Below, piece after piece: positions 1-9,068 of a stretch of 64,000 nt of DNA. Made by a program: the position numbers and the translations under genes. Below the pieces are notes generated by a model, which was not told where the DNA came from, did no database searches, and was given only the letters and a program-made list of their open reading frames with translations. Position 1 is the stretch's first letter. Every line of letters starts with the position of its first letter. The stretch covers positions 186,001 to 250,000 of the forward strand of contig JBEVXH010000005.1 in the NCBI GenBank assembly GCA_040506195.1, read 5' to 3'. Source of the stretch: Thiodiazotropha sp040506195. GTDB lineage: Bacteria > Pseudomonadota > Gammaproteobacteria > Chromatiales > Chromatiaceae.

Positions 1-800
1 ATGACCTGATCGGTATGGGATGGGATAGCCCGCTGGGCCGTCAATCGGAGGCGCTGGTACATGAGGCCGCTGGGTGTCAGATGATCTGTGCCCGTCGGGA
101 AGACAAGCTGTTGCCTACAGCGGTTGTCAATGAGATCGTGGAAGAGAGGATCGATCAGATCCAGCAGGAGGAGGGGCGAAAGGTAGCGCGCCGAGAGCGA
201 AGTGAATTGAAGGATGAGGTCTTTCATCAATTATTACCGAAGGCGTTCAGCCGGCATACCCGGCAATTCGCCATAATCGACAAACAGCAGGGCTGGATAG
301 TGGTGGATGCTGCCAGCGCCAACAAGGCGGAAGCAATGATCTCCTTGCTGCGCGACACCCTGGGCAGTCTACCGGTAAGACCACTGGAGGTTGCTACGTC
401 CCCATCCTATGTCATGACAGAGTGGTTGAAGCGCCCCAGCCAATACGCGGACTTTATCCTTCTGGATAGCTGCGAACTGCAGGACCGTAGCGATGAAGCG
501 AGCATCCTTCGGTGTAAAGGGCAGGATCTTTCTGCTGATGAGATATTGGCGCATATCGATGCCGGCAAGCAGGTGGTTAAACTCGCTGTAGAGTGGGATG
601 AACGTCTCTCCTGCACTATTGATGAGGATATGTCGATAAAACGACTTAAGTTTCTCGACCTCATCCAGGAGCAAGCCGCAGATTACCAGGTTGAGAGCGA
701 TGCTGATGCCTTCGATGGCCAATTCACGCTGATGAGTCTGGAGTTTCGTCGCTTTTTACCCCGTTTATTCGAACTCTTCGGGGGGATAGCGGAGTCTTAG
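1..800 (+). CDS. rdgC: Recombination-associated protein RdgC, 5' end outside window
   Basis: RdgC is a ring-shaped, non-specific double-stranded DNA-binding protein that limits RecA loading and associates with the nucleoid. The reading frame is open from base 3, so the N-terminus lies upstream of the window; by comparison with the roughly 300-residue family about 35-40 residues are missing. Family landmarks are clear: the MGWDSPLG segment near the N-terminus, ICARREDKLLP, LKDEVFHQLLPKAFSRH, LLRDTLGSLPVRPL and the KRLKFLD segment near the C-terminus. The ATG at base 15 is an internal methionine, not the start. The TAG stop is followed immediately by a copy of the dispersed repeat at 801. Nothing in the visible part looks broken. 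Confidence 0.95.
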   Translation, partial: DLIGMGWDSPLGRQSEALVHEAAGCQMICARREDKLLPTAVVNEIVEERIDQIQQEEGRKVARRERSELKDEVFHQLLPKAFSRHTRQFAIIDKQQGWIVVDAASANKAEAMISLLRDTLGSLPVRPLEVATSPSYVMTEWLKRPSQYADFILLDSCELQDRSDEASILRCKGQDLSADEILAHIDAGKQVVKLAVEWDERLSCTIDEDMSIKRLKFLDLIQEQAADYQVESDADAFDGQFTLMSLEFRRFLPRLFELFGGIAES

Positions 801-830
801 GGCCTGTTAACACTAATCCGATCGGCCCTG
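801..830 (+). repeat. Dispersed repeat, copy A
   Basis: The segment begins one base after the rdgC stop codon and matches the terminal repeats of the MITE-like element at 54024-54196 (20 of 23 bases against its right end in reverse complement). Its ends, AGGGCC and GGCCCT, can pair around a 19-base loop and are followed by GTTTT, so it may also act as a weak terminator. No second end is visible within the next kilobase, so this looks like a solitary end. Confidence 0.6.
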
Positions 831-1027
831 TTTTACCTGAAGTCCGGGGATCTTCAGACTGAGGCACAATGGAAGGGTCTGACTGAGAATCAAACTAGTG
901 GCGCATACAGGAGTAATAACCAGGATTTAATCATGGTTTATTGATTTAAGTCAATGTTTGTCAGGGCAAGAGTCTTTACGCTCTCCCTACGCTCACGGTT
1001 GGTCGTTTCCGTGTTAAGCGCTAGTCT

Positions 1028-1079
1028 GGCGGGGACTGAGACCCATCTGCCTCCAGGGTCCTTCCCCGCCTGTTTTTTT
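1028..1079 (+). terminator. Rho-independent terminator, plus strand
   Basis: A perfect 7-bp GGCGGGG / CCCCGCC stem at 1028-1034 and 1064-1070 is followed by a run of seven T. It can stop transcripts reading rightward, either from rdgC or from an unannotated transcript in the 801-1027 gap, and it protects the minus-strand epimerase gene that ends at 1086. The 29-base loop is long for an intrinsic terminator. Confidence 0.65.
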
Positions 1080-1085
1080 GTCCGA

Positions 1086-2093
1086 TCAGTAGCCGTAATA
1101 ATCCAGAAACCACCGTGCGAAACTTGCCACGCCATCCTCAAGTCTGGTATCGGGTTTGTAGCCTGTGTCGGCTATCAGATCGGAGACATCCGCATAAGTG
1201 GCAACCACATCGCCATCCTGCAGAGGCAGCATGTTGATCTCAGCCTTCCTGCCAAGATTATCCTCCAGTAGCTCTATGTAGCGCATCAACTCAACAGGCC
1301 GGTTGTTGCCGATATTATAGAGTCTGTAGGGTGCTGTGCTGGTTGCCGAGTCGGGATGATCACTGTCCCAGTCAGGATTAGGCTGGGGAATACGGTCCAG
1401 CACCCGAATGACACCTTCAACAATGTCATCGATATAGGTGAAGTCGCGGCGATGCTTGCCATAGTTGTAGACGTCGATGGCTTCACCGCGCATGATCTTG
1501 TGGGCGAACTTGAGCATCGCCATATCGGGTCTGCTCCAGGGTCCATAGACGGTAAAGAAGCGCAATCCGGTGGTGGGTACACGATAGAGATGGCTGTAGG
1601 TATGCGCCATCAGTTCGTTGGCCTTCTTGGTGGCTGCATAGAGGCTGACGGGGTGATCCACATTGTCGTGCACGGAGAAGGGCATCGAGGTATTGGCGCC
1701 ATACACCGAACTGCTCGAAGCGTAGACAAGGTGTTGTACGCCATGATTCCGGCATCCCTCCAGAATGTGGCCAAATCCCACCAGGTTGGAATCGATATAG
1801 GCCAACGGATTTTCGATCGAATAGCGAACCCCGGCCTGAGCGGCAAGGTTTACCACCCGCTGCGGTTTGTAGTGGGAGAAGGCGTCTGAAATGCCTCCGC
1901 GATCCTCGAGTTCCAGTCGTAAATCGGTGAAATGCGGATGATCTTGAGTGCGCGCCAGGCGAGCTTTTTTTAAATTAACATCGTAATAATCATTAAGGCA
2001 GTCAATACTGATCACCTCATCCCCACGATCAAGCAGGCGTATCGCTAAAGCTGAGCCGATGAAACCGGCTCCGCCGGTGATGAGTACTCGCAT
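1086..2093 (-). CDS. UDP-glucuronate 4-epimerase (NAD-dependent SDR)
   Basis: This 335-residue extended short-chain dehydrogenase probably interconverts UDP-glucuronate and UDP-galacturonate for surface polysaccharide synthesis. It has the NAD-binding GGAGFIG motif at residues 7-13, the early segment DCLNDYYDVNLK typical of the GalAE/CapI group, the SSSSVYG serine block, the YAATK Tyr-x3-Lys pair and the LRFFTVYGPWSRPDMA segment that separates UDP-glucuronate epimerases from GalE. A Shine-Dalgarno-like AGGA lies about ten bases before the ATG. It is the last of three co-directed sugar-nucleotide genes, separated from the next by 147 bp containing a dispersed repeat. Exact substrate is inferred from family resemblance. 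Confidence 0.87.
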   Translation of the reverse strand: MRVLITGGAGFIGSALAIRLLDRGDEVISIDCLNDYYDVNLKKARLARTQDHPHFTDLRLELEDRGGISDAFSHYKPQRVVNLAAQAGVRYSIENPLAYIDSNLVGFGHILEGCRNHGVQHLVYASSSSVYGANTSMPFSVHDNVDHPVSLYAATKKANELMAHTYSHLYRVPTTGLRFFTVYGPWSRPDMAMLKFAHKIMRGEAIDVYNYGKHRRDFTYIDDIVEGVIRVLDRIPQPNPDWDSDHPDSATSTAPYRLYNIGNNRPVELMRYIELLEDNLGRKAEINMLPLQDGDVVATYADVSDLIADTGYKPDTRLEDGVASFARWFLDYYGY

Positions 2094-2208
2094 GATTAAG
2101 AGTTCCTAATTACTTATTCGTGAATCGTTTCCGGCGGGCCAGGCAACTCGATAGCCGAATCGCCTGCCATAGCTCCCTTATCCTTTTTCTGAGCCTGCAG
2201 GTTGGCAG

Positions 2209-2237
2209 GGCCAGTTAACACTGATCCAATAGGGCCT
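2209..2237 (+). repeat. Dispersed repeat, copy B
   Basis: This copy matches the MITE end at 19 of 23 positions and lies three bases beyond the stop codon of the minus-strand WbpP-like gene. Flanking GGCAGG and CCTGCC extend the inverted ends into a longer imperfect hairpin. No T run follows on either strand, so terminator activity is doubtful. Confidence 0.55.
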
Positions 2238-2240
2238 GCC

Positions 2241-3272
2241 CTAGCCGGTCAGGTCATCGATATACCAACTCATGGCCTCCGTCAGGCCCCGGTCGATATT
2301 GTGCGACGGTTCATAACCGAGCAAGTGCCTGGCTTTGTCAATATCAGCCAATGAATGTCGCACATCGCCCGGTCGAAAATCCCTGTATGTGGGTGAGATC
2401 CCTTTCAGGTATGGAAAGCTATCCGCCAGGATGTCCCTGATTTTCGTAAACAGCTGATTCAGCGTGGTGCGGTCACCCACGGCAATATTGTAAACCTGAT
2501 CGGCAGCATCCGGATTGTCGCTGGTCGCGGCCAGGAGATTTGCCTGCACGGCGTTGTCGATATAACAGAAGTCACGGCTGGTCTCACCATCGCCATTGAT
2601 GAAAACCTCGTCCCTGTCAATCATGGCGGCGACCCACTTCGGTATGACGGCGGCATAGGCGCCGTTGGGATCCTGGCGTCTGCCGAAGATGTTGAAATAC
2701 CTCAAGCCAATGGTCTTGAAGTCATAGCAGCGGGCGAATACCTGGGCATAATGTTCATTGACCAATTTCGTCACCGCATAGGGTGAAAGCGGATTACCGA
2801 TTCGGTCCTCCAGCTTGGGCAGGCCGGGGTGGTCGCCATAGGTTGAACTCGATGCCGCATAGACGAAACGTTTGACTTGCGCATCGCGGGCTGCCACCAA
2901 CATGTTCAAATAGCCAGTGATATTGCTTTCATTGGTGGTGATGGGATCGGCCAGCGAGCGCGGCACGGATCCCAGTGCAGCCTGATGCAATACGTAATCG
3001 ACACCCTGACATGCCTGGCGACAGCTATCCAGACTCCTGATATCGCCTTCGATGAATCTGAACTGGTCCCACTGTTCGGGATTGACGCTGTTTTTGACCT
3101 TCTCGAAATTGTAAGCATGACCTGTCGCGAAGTTGTCGAGACCAACGACTTTTTGTCCAAGGGACAACAGGGTTTCCAGCAGGTTTGAACCGATAAAACC
3201 AGCGACGCCGGTGATCAGCCAGGTCGATTGCTCTATTTGCAGCCTATTTTTCAGATCGTCATAGGGCGTCAT
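2241..3272 (-). CDS. wbpP: UDP-N-acetylglucosamine 4-epimerase, WbpP/TviC type
   Basis: The product (343 residues) belongs to the WbpP/TviC group, which interconverts UDP-GlcNAc and UDP-GalNAc (or the matching uronic acids). The Rossmann motif is the group-specific GVAGFIGSNLLE near residue 22, followed by LDNFATG, VLHQAALGSVPRSL, the SSSTYGDHPGLPK active-site segment, the YAVTK Tyr-Lys pair and RYFNIFGRRQDPNGAY. The full length and these motifs fit a functional enzyme. Its start codon overlaps the stop of the upstream dehydrogenase by 4 bp, so the two are translationally coupled. Together they form the classic two-step route from UDP-GlcNAc to UDP-GalNAc uronic acid used for O-antigen or Vi-like capsules. 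Confidence 0.92.
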   Translation of the reverse strand: MTPYDDLKNRLQIEQSTWLITGVAGFIGSNLLETLLSLGQKVVGLDNFATGHAYNFEKVKNSVNPEQWDQFRFIEGDIRSLDSCRQACQGVDYVLHQAALGSVPRSLADPITTNESNITGYLNMLVAARDAQVKRFVYAASSSTYGDHPGLPKLEDRIGNPLSPYAVTKLVNEHYAQVFARCYDFKTIGLRYFNIFGRRQDPNGAYAAVIPKWVAAMIDRDEVFINGDGETSRDFCYIDNAVQANLLAATSDNPDAADQVYNIAVGDRTTLNQLFTKIRDILADSFPYLKGISPTYRDFRPGDVRHSLADIDKARHLLGYEPSHNIDRGLTEAMSWYIDDLTG

Positions 3273-4546
3273 AGTCTTGCATCGACCGCGTCGGCAGGGA
3301 GGACATTCTTGACGTCGAAGAGAACCCCGTTTTCTTTGCAGAGAGTACGGATTTTTTGCACGCCCATCTGCTGGAATTCACGGTGCGCGACAGCCAGTAT
3401 TACGGCATCGTACTCGCCCTCTTTGATTTCGCTGATAGGACGAAGGCCATACTCTTCTTCAGCTTCAACCTGGGAAACCCAGGGATCATAGACATCCACC
3501 TGGGCCCCGTAATCCTCGAATTCGGATACGATGTCCACTACCCGCGTGTTTCTGAGATCAGGACAGTTTTCCTTGAAGGTCAAACCCAATACCAGCACCT
3601 TGCTATTGTTGGATGCGATCCCCCTTTTCATCATCATTTTCACCACACTGTGCACTACATAGGCGCCCATACCGTCGTTGAGCCGCCTTCCTGCAAGGAT
3701 TATTTCCGGTTGGTAACCGATCGATTGTGCCTTGTGGGTGAGGTAATAGGGATCGACGCCGATACAATGACCGCCGACCAATCCGGGTCTGAAGGGAAGG
3801 AAATTCCATTTGCTGCCGGCAGCTTCCAGTACTTCCAGGGTATCGATGCCGAGGCGGTTGAAAATCAATGCCAATTCGTTGATCAGTGCGATGTTGACAT
3901 CACGTTGGGTGTTTTCGATGACCTTGGCGGCTTCCGCGATCTTGATACTGCTCGCCTTATGCGTGCCGGCAGTGATGATCGAGCGGTAGAGTTCATCCAC
4001 GAAATCGGTAACCTCGGGTGTGGATCCTGAGGTCACCTTTTTAATTGTCGGCAGGCGGTGTTCCTTATCGCCTGGATTGATGCGTTCGGGACTGTAGCCG
4101 ACATAAAAATCCTGATTGAACTTCAATCCGGAGTCGGCCTCCATGATGGGAACACAAACCTCCTCAGTAGCACCCGGATAGACTGTGGATTCGAAAATAG
4201 CGATATCGTCCTTTTTAAGTACCTTTCCCAGGGCATGGCTGGCGCCGATCAAGGGAGAAAGATCCGGTTGTTTATGCTCGTTGATCGGTGTGGGAACTGT
4301 GACGATATAGATATTGCAGGGCTTCAGATCGTCGAGGTTGCTGGTATAGCTCAGGTAGGGTACCTTCTGCAGCTCTTCAGGATCGACCTCAAGAGAGCTG
4401 TCTTGCCCCGATTTGAGTTCCGTAACCCGTGCACCGTTGATATCCAGCCCGATTGTCGGGTACTTTTTACCGAATTCCACTGCCAATGGCAGTCCAACGT
4501 AACCAAGGCCGAGCACACCGATGTGCACTTTCCCAAGATCAAACAT
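3269..4546 (-). CDS. wbpO: UDP-N-acetyl-D-galactosamine/glucosamine 6-dehydrogenase, TviB/WbpO type
   Basis: This 425-residue NAD-dependent nucleotide-sugar dehydrogenase oxidises C6 of a UDP-N-acetylhexosamine to the uronic acid. It shows the N-terminal GLGYVGLPLA nucleotide motif (residues 13-22), VTVPTPIN, the FESTVYPGATEE segment, the conserved EAAKVIENTQRDVNIALINE helix and the catalytic Cys261 in GGHCIGVDPYY. The C-terminal UDP-binding domain starts at GLTFKENCPDLRN. Length is normal for the family. It is the first gene of the minus-strand sugar operon and overlaps the epimerase by 4 bp. Whether UDP-GlcNAc or UDP-GalNAc is the preferred substrate cannot be read from sequence. No glycosyltransferase is in the window. 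Confidence 0.92.
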   Translation of the reverse strand: MFDLGKVHIGVLGLGYVGLPLAVEFGKKYPTIGLDINGARVTELKSGQDSSLEVDPEELQKVPYLSYTSNLDDLKPCNIYIVTVPTPINEHKQPDLSPLIGASHALGKVLKKDDIAIFESTVYPGATEEVCVPIMEADSGLKFNQDFYVGYSPERINPGDKEHRLPTIKKVTSGSTPEVTDFVDELYRSIITAGTHKASSIKIAEAAKVIENTQRDVNIALINELALIFNRLGIDTLEVLEAAGSKWNFLPFRPGLVGGHCIGVDPYYLTHKAQSIGYQPEIILAGRRLNDGMGAYVVHSVVKMMMKRGIASNNSKVLVLGLTFKENCPDLRNTRVVDIVSEFEDYGAQVDVYDPWVSQVEAEEEYGLRPISEIKEGEYDAVILAVAHREFQQMGVQKIRTLCKENGVLFDVKNVLPADAVDARL

Positions 4547-4899
4547 ACGTTATCCCTGTTAAAATGAACCTGAGCCGTAGAGATCAGGCCAATGAGTATA
4601 TTCTGACTAAAGATTATGAGTATCAGTAGCCTGTGACGGTGACTGATGATAACTTGGCATGTCGGCGAAATCGAGGGGTTTTTAGCGACATAAGTGCTTC
4701 TGGCAGGCTATCGAGCATAAGCGCTATCATTTATCTCGCACACGCCGTTGGCATCGACCTGATACCGCCCTTTCGATCTGTGCATACTTATCCATGCCAA
4801 ACAGTCGGATTCCGGGCCGGCACGAATGGGAATACTGGATGTTGAGCGGCTATCTGCATTCACTTTATCTGATCGATCAACCATGGAAATAAAGCTGAA
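4547..4899. other. Divergent intergenic region without a supported gene
   Basis: This 353-bp gap separates the minus-strand sugar-nucleotide operon from the plus-strand radical SAM gene, so it must contain both promoters. I see no convincing -35/-10 pair, terminator hairpin or repeat. A 70-codon plus-strand frame at 4633-4845 has no ribosome binding site and no recognisable protein character, and I do not call it. Confidence 0.6.
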
Positions 4900-6576
4900 A
4901 TGATTGCCCTGGTTGCACTGCATGCCGGTTATAGCCACAGTTCCCTGGCACTGCAATCTATCGCCGCCTACGCCAAATCCGAGACTTATTACGACAGGTT
5001 GCGGTTGTTTGAGCTATTGGTTAACAGCAATCACCAGCCGTTGTTGGAGGCATTGGTGGAATTGCAGCCTAGAATCGTCGGATTCTCCACCTATCTGTGG
5101 AATATTACTGCGGCTATTCACCTGTCAAGACTGCTCAAGCAGCTCCTGCCCGATATTGTTGTTGTATTTGGTGGCCCTGAGGCCGGTCCAAGGGGTAAGT
5201 CGTTGCTGGCCCAGTCGTCTAGCGTAGATTTTATCATTCAGGGCGAAGGAGAGGCGGCATTCAATGATCTGGTTAAATTCCTGCTGTACGGTGAAGGGGA
5301 GTTGCGGCGTATTTCCGGACTGGTCTATCGGGACAAAGGCGGGATAACAAACAATGCCGTTGAGCTGATCCCCGTTGATAAACTGCCGGCGCCGATCGCC
5401 GAAGGCATGGTGGATACAAGTCGGCCGCTTGTCTATTGGGAAACTGCCAGAGGGTGCCCCTACAAATGTACCTTCTGCAGCAGCGCCACAGAACGTTTGA
5501 GGCAGTTTCCATTGGAACGGATAGAGGCCGATCTACAGCAACTGGAGAGGCTTGAAAACAAGACCATTAAGCTCCTCGATCGCAGCTTTCATCTCGGTCA
5601 GCAGAGAAGCTGCCAACTGTTAAAACGTTTTGCCGGGACGGGGCCGGGATTACGGTTCCATCTTGAGCTGAATCCTGATCGAATATCGCCGCAGGCAATG
5701 GAGATCTTTCAACAGGCGGAAGCGGGAAAATTTCAGTTCGAGATAGGTTTGCAAACCCTTGACGAGGTTGTCCTGAATGCGATTGAGCGCCATATGGATA
5801 CCGCCAAGGCGCTGGAGAATGTCAGGCAGCTGGTTGAGATGAGGCGCCATCCGGTCCATCTCGATCTGATTGTGGGATTGCCGGGAGAGACGGCAGACCA
5901 GTGCGCCACATCACTTGACCGCACTTTTTCCCTCTATCCGGATCATCTGCAGCTGGGTACGCTGAAGCTCCTTCCCGGTACCCCGCTGAGGGATCAGTCC
6001 CTACATCTTGGATATCGATGGGATCCGGATCCGCCCTATGAGGTACTTTCAAACCCGCAGCTTTCATTCAGCGAGATCGCGCGATTCAAACGCCATGCAG
6101 AGTTGCTTGAGCGTTTGTGGAACAGTGGATATCTGCGCGCTGTTTTGGCGGGGTTGGTGGCAGGCTGTTTTCGTGGCTCGGTGAGCGACTGTTTCGACCA
6201 ACTGTTGCGGGTGTGTGGTGTGGGTCTGGCGCGTGACAATCTTCAGCCGGATAGGTTGTTTGGCCATATCACGACATTCATCCAACCCTACCTGAATCAA
6301 CATCCTGAGTTGGAGGAGTTATTGTTGTGGGACTATTGTCGATTTAGCCTGGTGACCGGTAAAACACCTGACTGGATCGCATCGCGATTAAGAGAGAGAG
6401 TACGACTTATTATCGATGATAAACCGAGGCGACTGCCTGTCCTCACCTTGACGGAGTCGGGCGTCGAGCTGATTCAGCGGCATCACAAACAGACGCTAAC
6501 CGCAGGGCGATATGCGGTTTGGCCGAAACAGTATAAGAAAGGCAAGCCGGTTGAGATTGTCGCTCTTGACGCGTGA
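4900..6576 (+). CDS. B12-binding radical SAM protein with C-terminal DUF4080
   Basis: This 558-residue protein has an N-terminal cobalamin-binding-like Rossmann domain (about residues 1-150, with GFSTYLWN and VVFGGPEAGP), a radical SAM core whose CxxxCxxC cluster motif is Cys186, Cys190 and Cys193 in ARGCPYKCTFCSS, and a C-terminal region of the DUF4080 type. Such proteins bind a [4Fe-4S] cluster and S-adenosylmethionine; the substrate of this subfamily is unknown. It lacks the usual DxHxxG cobalamin motif, so B12 may not be bound through a histidine. It stands alone, convergent with tmcA 69 bp downstream. The ATG at 4900 has only a weak ribosome binding site. Function beyond the fold is not assigned. 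Confidence 0.88.
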   Translation: MIALVALHAGYSHSSLALQSIAAYAKSETYYDRLRLFELLVNSNHQPLLEALVELQPRIVGFSTYLWNITAAIHLSRLLKQLLPDIVVVFGGPEAGPRGKSLLAQSSSVDFIIQGEGEAAFNDLVKFLLYGEGELRRISGLVYRDKGGITNNAVELIPVDKLPAPIAEGMVDTSRPLVYWETARGCPYKCTFCSSATERLRQFPLERIEADLQQLERLENKTIKLLDRSFHLGQQRSCQLLKRFAGTGPGLRFHLELNPDRISPQAMEIFQQAEAGKFQFEIGLQTLDEVVLNAIERHMDTAKALENVRQLVEMRRHPVHLDLIVGLPGETADQCATSLDRTFSLYPDHLQLGTLKLLPGTPLRDQSLHLGYRWDPDPPYEVLSNPQLSFSEIARFKRHAELLERLWNSGYLRAVLAGLVAGCFRGSVSDCFDQLLRVCGVGLARDNLQPDRLFGHITTFIQPYLNQHPELEELLLWDYCRFSLVTGKTPDWIASRLRERVRLIIDDKPRRLPVLTLTESGVELIQRHHKQTLTAGRYAVWPKQYKKGKPVEIVALDA

Positions 6577-6645
6577 GCAAAGCCAGGGCATCCAGGTACT
6601 GGAATCGGCGTTTTTTCTGTACAACAGCGGAAATCAATCGGAGTG

Positions 6646-8835
6646 TTAGCGGGTACCGCCGTTATTGCCTGTTTGCATACCAGATGCGCGTTCGCGGATC
6701 TTCTTGTCTGCGTAGTGATACACCAAACGGCCAACCACTTGACGAATATGCTGCACCGTCGCGCCGCGACCGGTTAGGTTCAATGCCGAGGCGCATACTT
6801 GCCAGGGCTGTTTTTGCAGCACGCGTTTAATCAAGAGCTTGGCGTCTGCATCGGTGAGAATGCCATCGGCCAGGGCGGCAAGGGTGATCACTTGAATAGC
6901 ATGCAGACTGAGTTCATATCCCCGCCGGGCGAAGGCGAAGGAGAGCAAGTCGAGCCAATCCTGAATATCGAGGGTTGTGGTTGACGGGTGCTCTATGTTC
7001 TCCAGTAGCGGTGCGGCCAGGCTGCTTGAGAGATGGGCCAGACTGTCACCCAACAAGGTGGGCAGCTGTCTGGCGAAGCGCTGTCTGGCTTGAGTCGCCA
7101 TCTTCACGCCATGAGGAGTAAGTGGTTGTAGAAACATCACCGATTGATTGCTGCTGCTGGCGCCTGTCCGCAGACCGATTCGCACGGCTTGCAGACCGCA
7201 TCGCAGCCAGAACCCGATCAATTCTGGTGTGGCGCCGAAGCTGGTGCCAAGGTAGTCGAATCCCGTTTTTCCCGCCTCATGTCGAACCGAGTCTACCAGC
7301 AGTCGGCCAAGCCCCCTGTTCTGTACGGCCGGATGGACTGCAATGCGCATGATACGCATGCCTTTCAGGGTGGCCGCTAAGGGGAGTCCCAGATGAGCGC
7401 TGAGGGATTGAGCCAACAGATGTCCGCGGGGTCTGCGTCGGCCGGACCAGATCCGTTCGGCCATCGCCTCATCGAAACCGCCTTCGGCGGCCAGTAGTGC
7501 CACAGCGACAATGAGCCCTCGATGTCGCAACAGAGCGATGCGCAAGTTCGGTCCGTCCAGGAGATGCCTGAGATCCAGGGGCGTGGTTCGATAGTGGGCG
7601 GTGACCAATAGACCGAAAAGCTGATTGAGATCACCCTCATTTTCCATCAGCTGTTGCTGTGTTGGAAACTCCACTATGACTTCCTGTAGGCTCACATCAG
7701 CAACCTCGGTGTCTGTCGCAGGCGAGGCATCCAGGGCGAGGAGCCTGAAGACCAGCGCCTCGAGAGGGTCGTCCCTGGACCAGCGTATCGGCTCGGTGAG
7801 GATGACCTCCCGCCACTGAGGTGTATGACGATCGAGGTAGCCCTTGAAGCGGATGTTGAATCCCAGGCCTGTGCCTTCATAACCGTGCACCGTAGTTGCG
7901 AAGACGATGCGGGGATAGTGGGACAGCAGTCCCTCGAGGAGTTTCGTCGGGATAGCGGCCGCTTCATCCACAAGCAGAAGATCTGAGCGCCGGGGATTGG
8001 ACAAGAGGTGGTCCGGTGCATGGAAACGGATGGATAAACCCTCGCTATCGATAGAGAAAGGTGAACTTTTCGCCTCTGGTAATGCGTTGATCGCCTGCTC
8101 GAAGAGCGAACTGACCGCAGCCTGTCTGGGGGCAGTCACTAGGATATCCCGGTATCCCTCCCCAATCAGTCTGGCAGCGGCGATACCCAGTGCGGATGAC
8201 TTGCCTCGCCCCCGGTCGGAAATAAGCACCAAGGGTCGTTTTCTATGGCCCTTCACTACTCGGATGATGGCATCCACAGCCTGGAGCTGATCCCTGGTGC
8301 GGCATCGTGGATGATTAAACAGCGGTATTTCAGGTGGGGAAGCTTCCGGATTGACCGGTGTCGAGGGTGTGGCCTCCGGTGTAACGATCAAAGCATATGG
8401 GTCGCTTTCCAGAATATTGGCGATCCTTTGCAGGAATCTTCCTGTCAGATCAGTCGTATCGTAACCGGCAACCCTGATTCGCTCGGCGACTGGGTCCGGG
8501 TGGGAGCGCCACTCCGAGAGAGGTGGTGTCAACAGTAACAACAGGCCCCCACCGCGCAGGGTGCCGCCCAATGCACCGAAAGCGTCCGGATCGAATCCGC
8601 TATGGGCGTTATAGATGAGAATTTCACACTCCCTCCCCAGTTGAGCAAGTGCCTGGTCATTTTTCAGGGTGGCGATCTCATCGGTATTTGCATCGCCGAT
8701 CCAAATGGAATCAGCACACTTCAACTGCCGCAGGGCGGCCGTTGCCCGGTTGTTGCACCAGGCCGGATCCCCAGCGATTACCAACAGAGCTCTGTGACGC
8801 CGCTGACTTGCATTGGCGCGGAGCTGTTGAAGCAA
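6646..8835 (-). CDS. tmcA: tRNA(Met) cytidine acetyltransferase TmcA
   Basis: TmcA uses ATP and acetyl-CoA to form N4-acetylcytidine at the wobble position of elongator tRNA(Met), which improves AUG reading. The 729-residue protein has the N-terminal DUF1726-like region, an RNA-helicase-like module with the Walker A motif SDRGRGKSS (about 207-214) and DEAAAIP (about 290-296), a GNAT acetyltransferase domain with the segment MRIMRIAVHPAVQNRGLGRLL, and the C-terminal tRNA-binding part. It is slightly longer than the E. coli enzyme. The start is a TTG at 8835 without an obvious Shine-Dalgarno sequence, so the N-terminus is uncertain by a few residues. Upstream lies an AT-rich divergent region shared with hypF. 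Confidence 0.94.
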   Translation of the reverse strand: MLQQLRANASQRRHRALLVIAGDPAWCNNRATAALRQLKCADSIWIGDANTDEIATLKNDQALAQLGRECEILIYNAHSGFDPDAFGALGGTLRGGGLLLLLTPPLSEWRSHPDPVAERIRVAGYDTTDLTGRFLQRIANILESDPYALIVTPEATPSTPVNPEASPPEIPLFNHPRCRTRDQLQAVDAIIRVVKGHRKRPLVLISDRGRGKSSALGIAAARLIGEGYRDILVTAPRQAAVSSLFEQAINALPEAKSSPFSIDSEGLSIRFHAPDHLLSNPRRSDLLLVDEAAAIPTKLLEGLLSHYPRIVFATTVHGYEGTGLGFNIRFKGYLDRHTPQWREVILTEPIRWSRDDPLEALVFRLLALDASPATDTEVADVSLQEVIVEFPTQQQLMENEGDLNQLFGLLVTAHYRTTPLDLRHLLDGPNLRIALLRHRGLIVAVALLAAEGGFDEAMAERIWSGRRRPRGHLLAQSLSAHLGLPLAATLKGMRIMRIAVHPAVQNRGLGRLLVDSVRHEAGKTGFDYLGTSFGATPELIGFWLRCGLQAVRIGLRTGASSSNQSVMFLQPLTPHGVKMATQARQRFARQLPTLLGDSLAHLSSSLAAPLLENIEHPSTTTLDIQDWLDLLSFAFARRGYELSLHAIQVITLAALADGILTDADAKLLIKRVLQKQPWQVCASALNLTGRGATVQHIRQVVGRLVYHYADKKIRERASGMQTGNNGGTR

Positions 8836-9068
8836 GGTTGAAAATGATGAATTAGTGTTAATAATAAAAAACTTACTATATCTTTATAATATTTTACATT
8901 ATATATGAGCTTTACATTCCCCCACTTTCAAAGTAGAGAAGGGAGATAACCTTGACTGTTTCAGCGGGTTAACCGTTCAAGTGGTCGTCAAACTCATATC
9001 CGGCATAGCTGTTACACGGTAACGGCCTACATTGCTTCCAATAGTAACAGCGTAAAGGTGTAATTTTT

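Noticed and set aside
954..1271. 105-codon plus-strand frame over the terminator region
   Set aside because: It runs through the terminator and into the antisense strand of the epimerase gene, and has no ribosome binding site or protein character.
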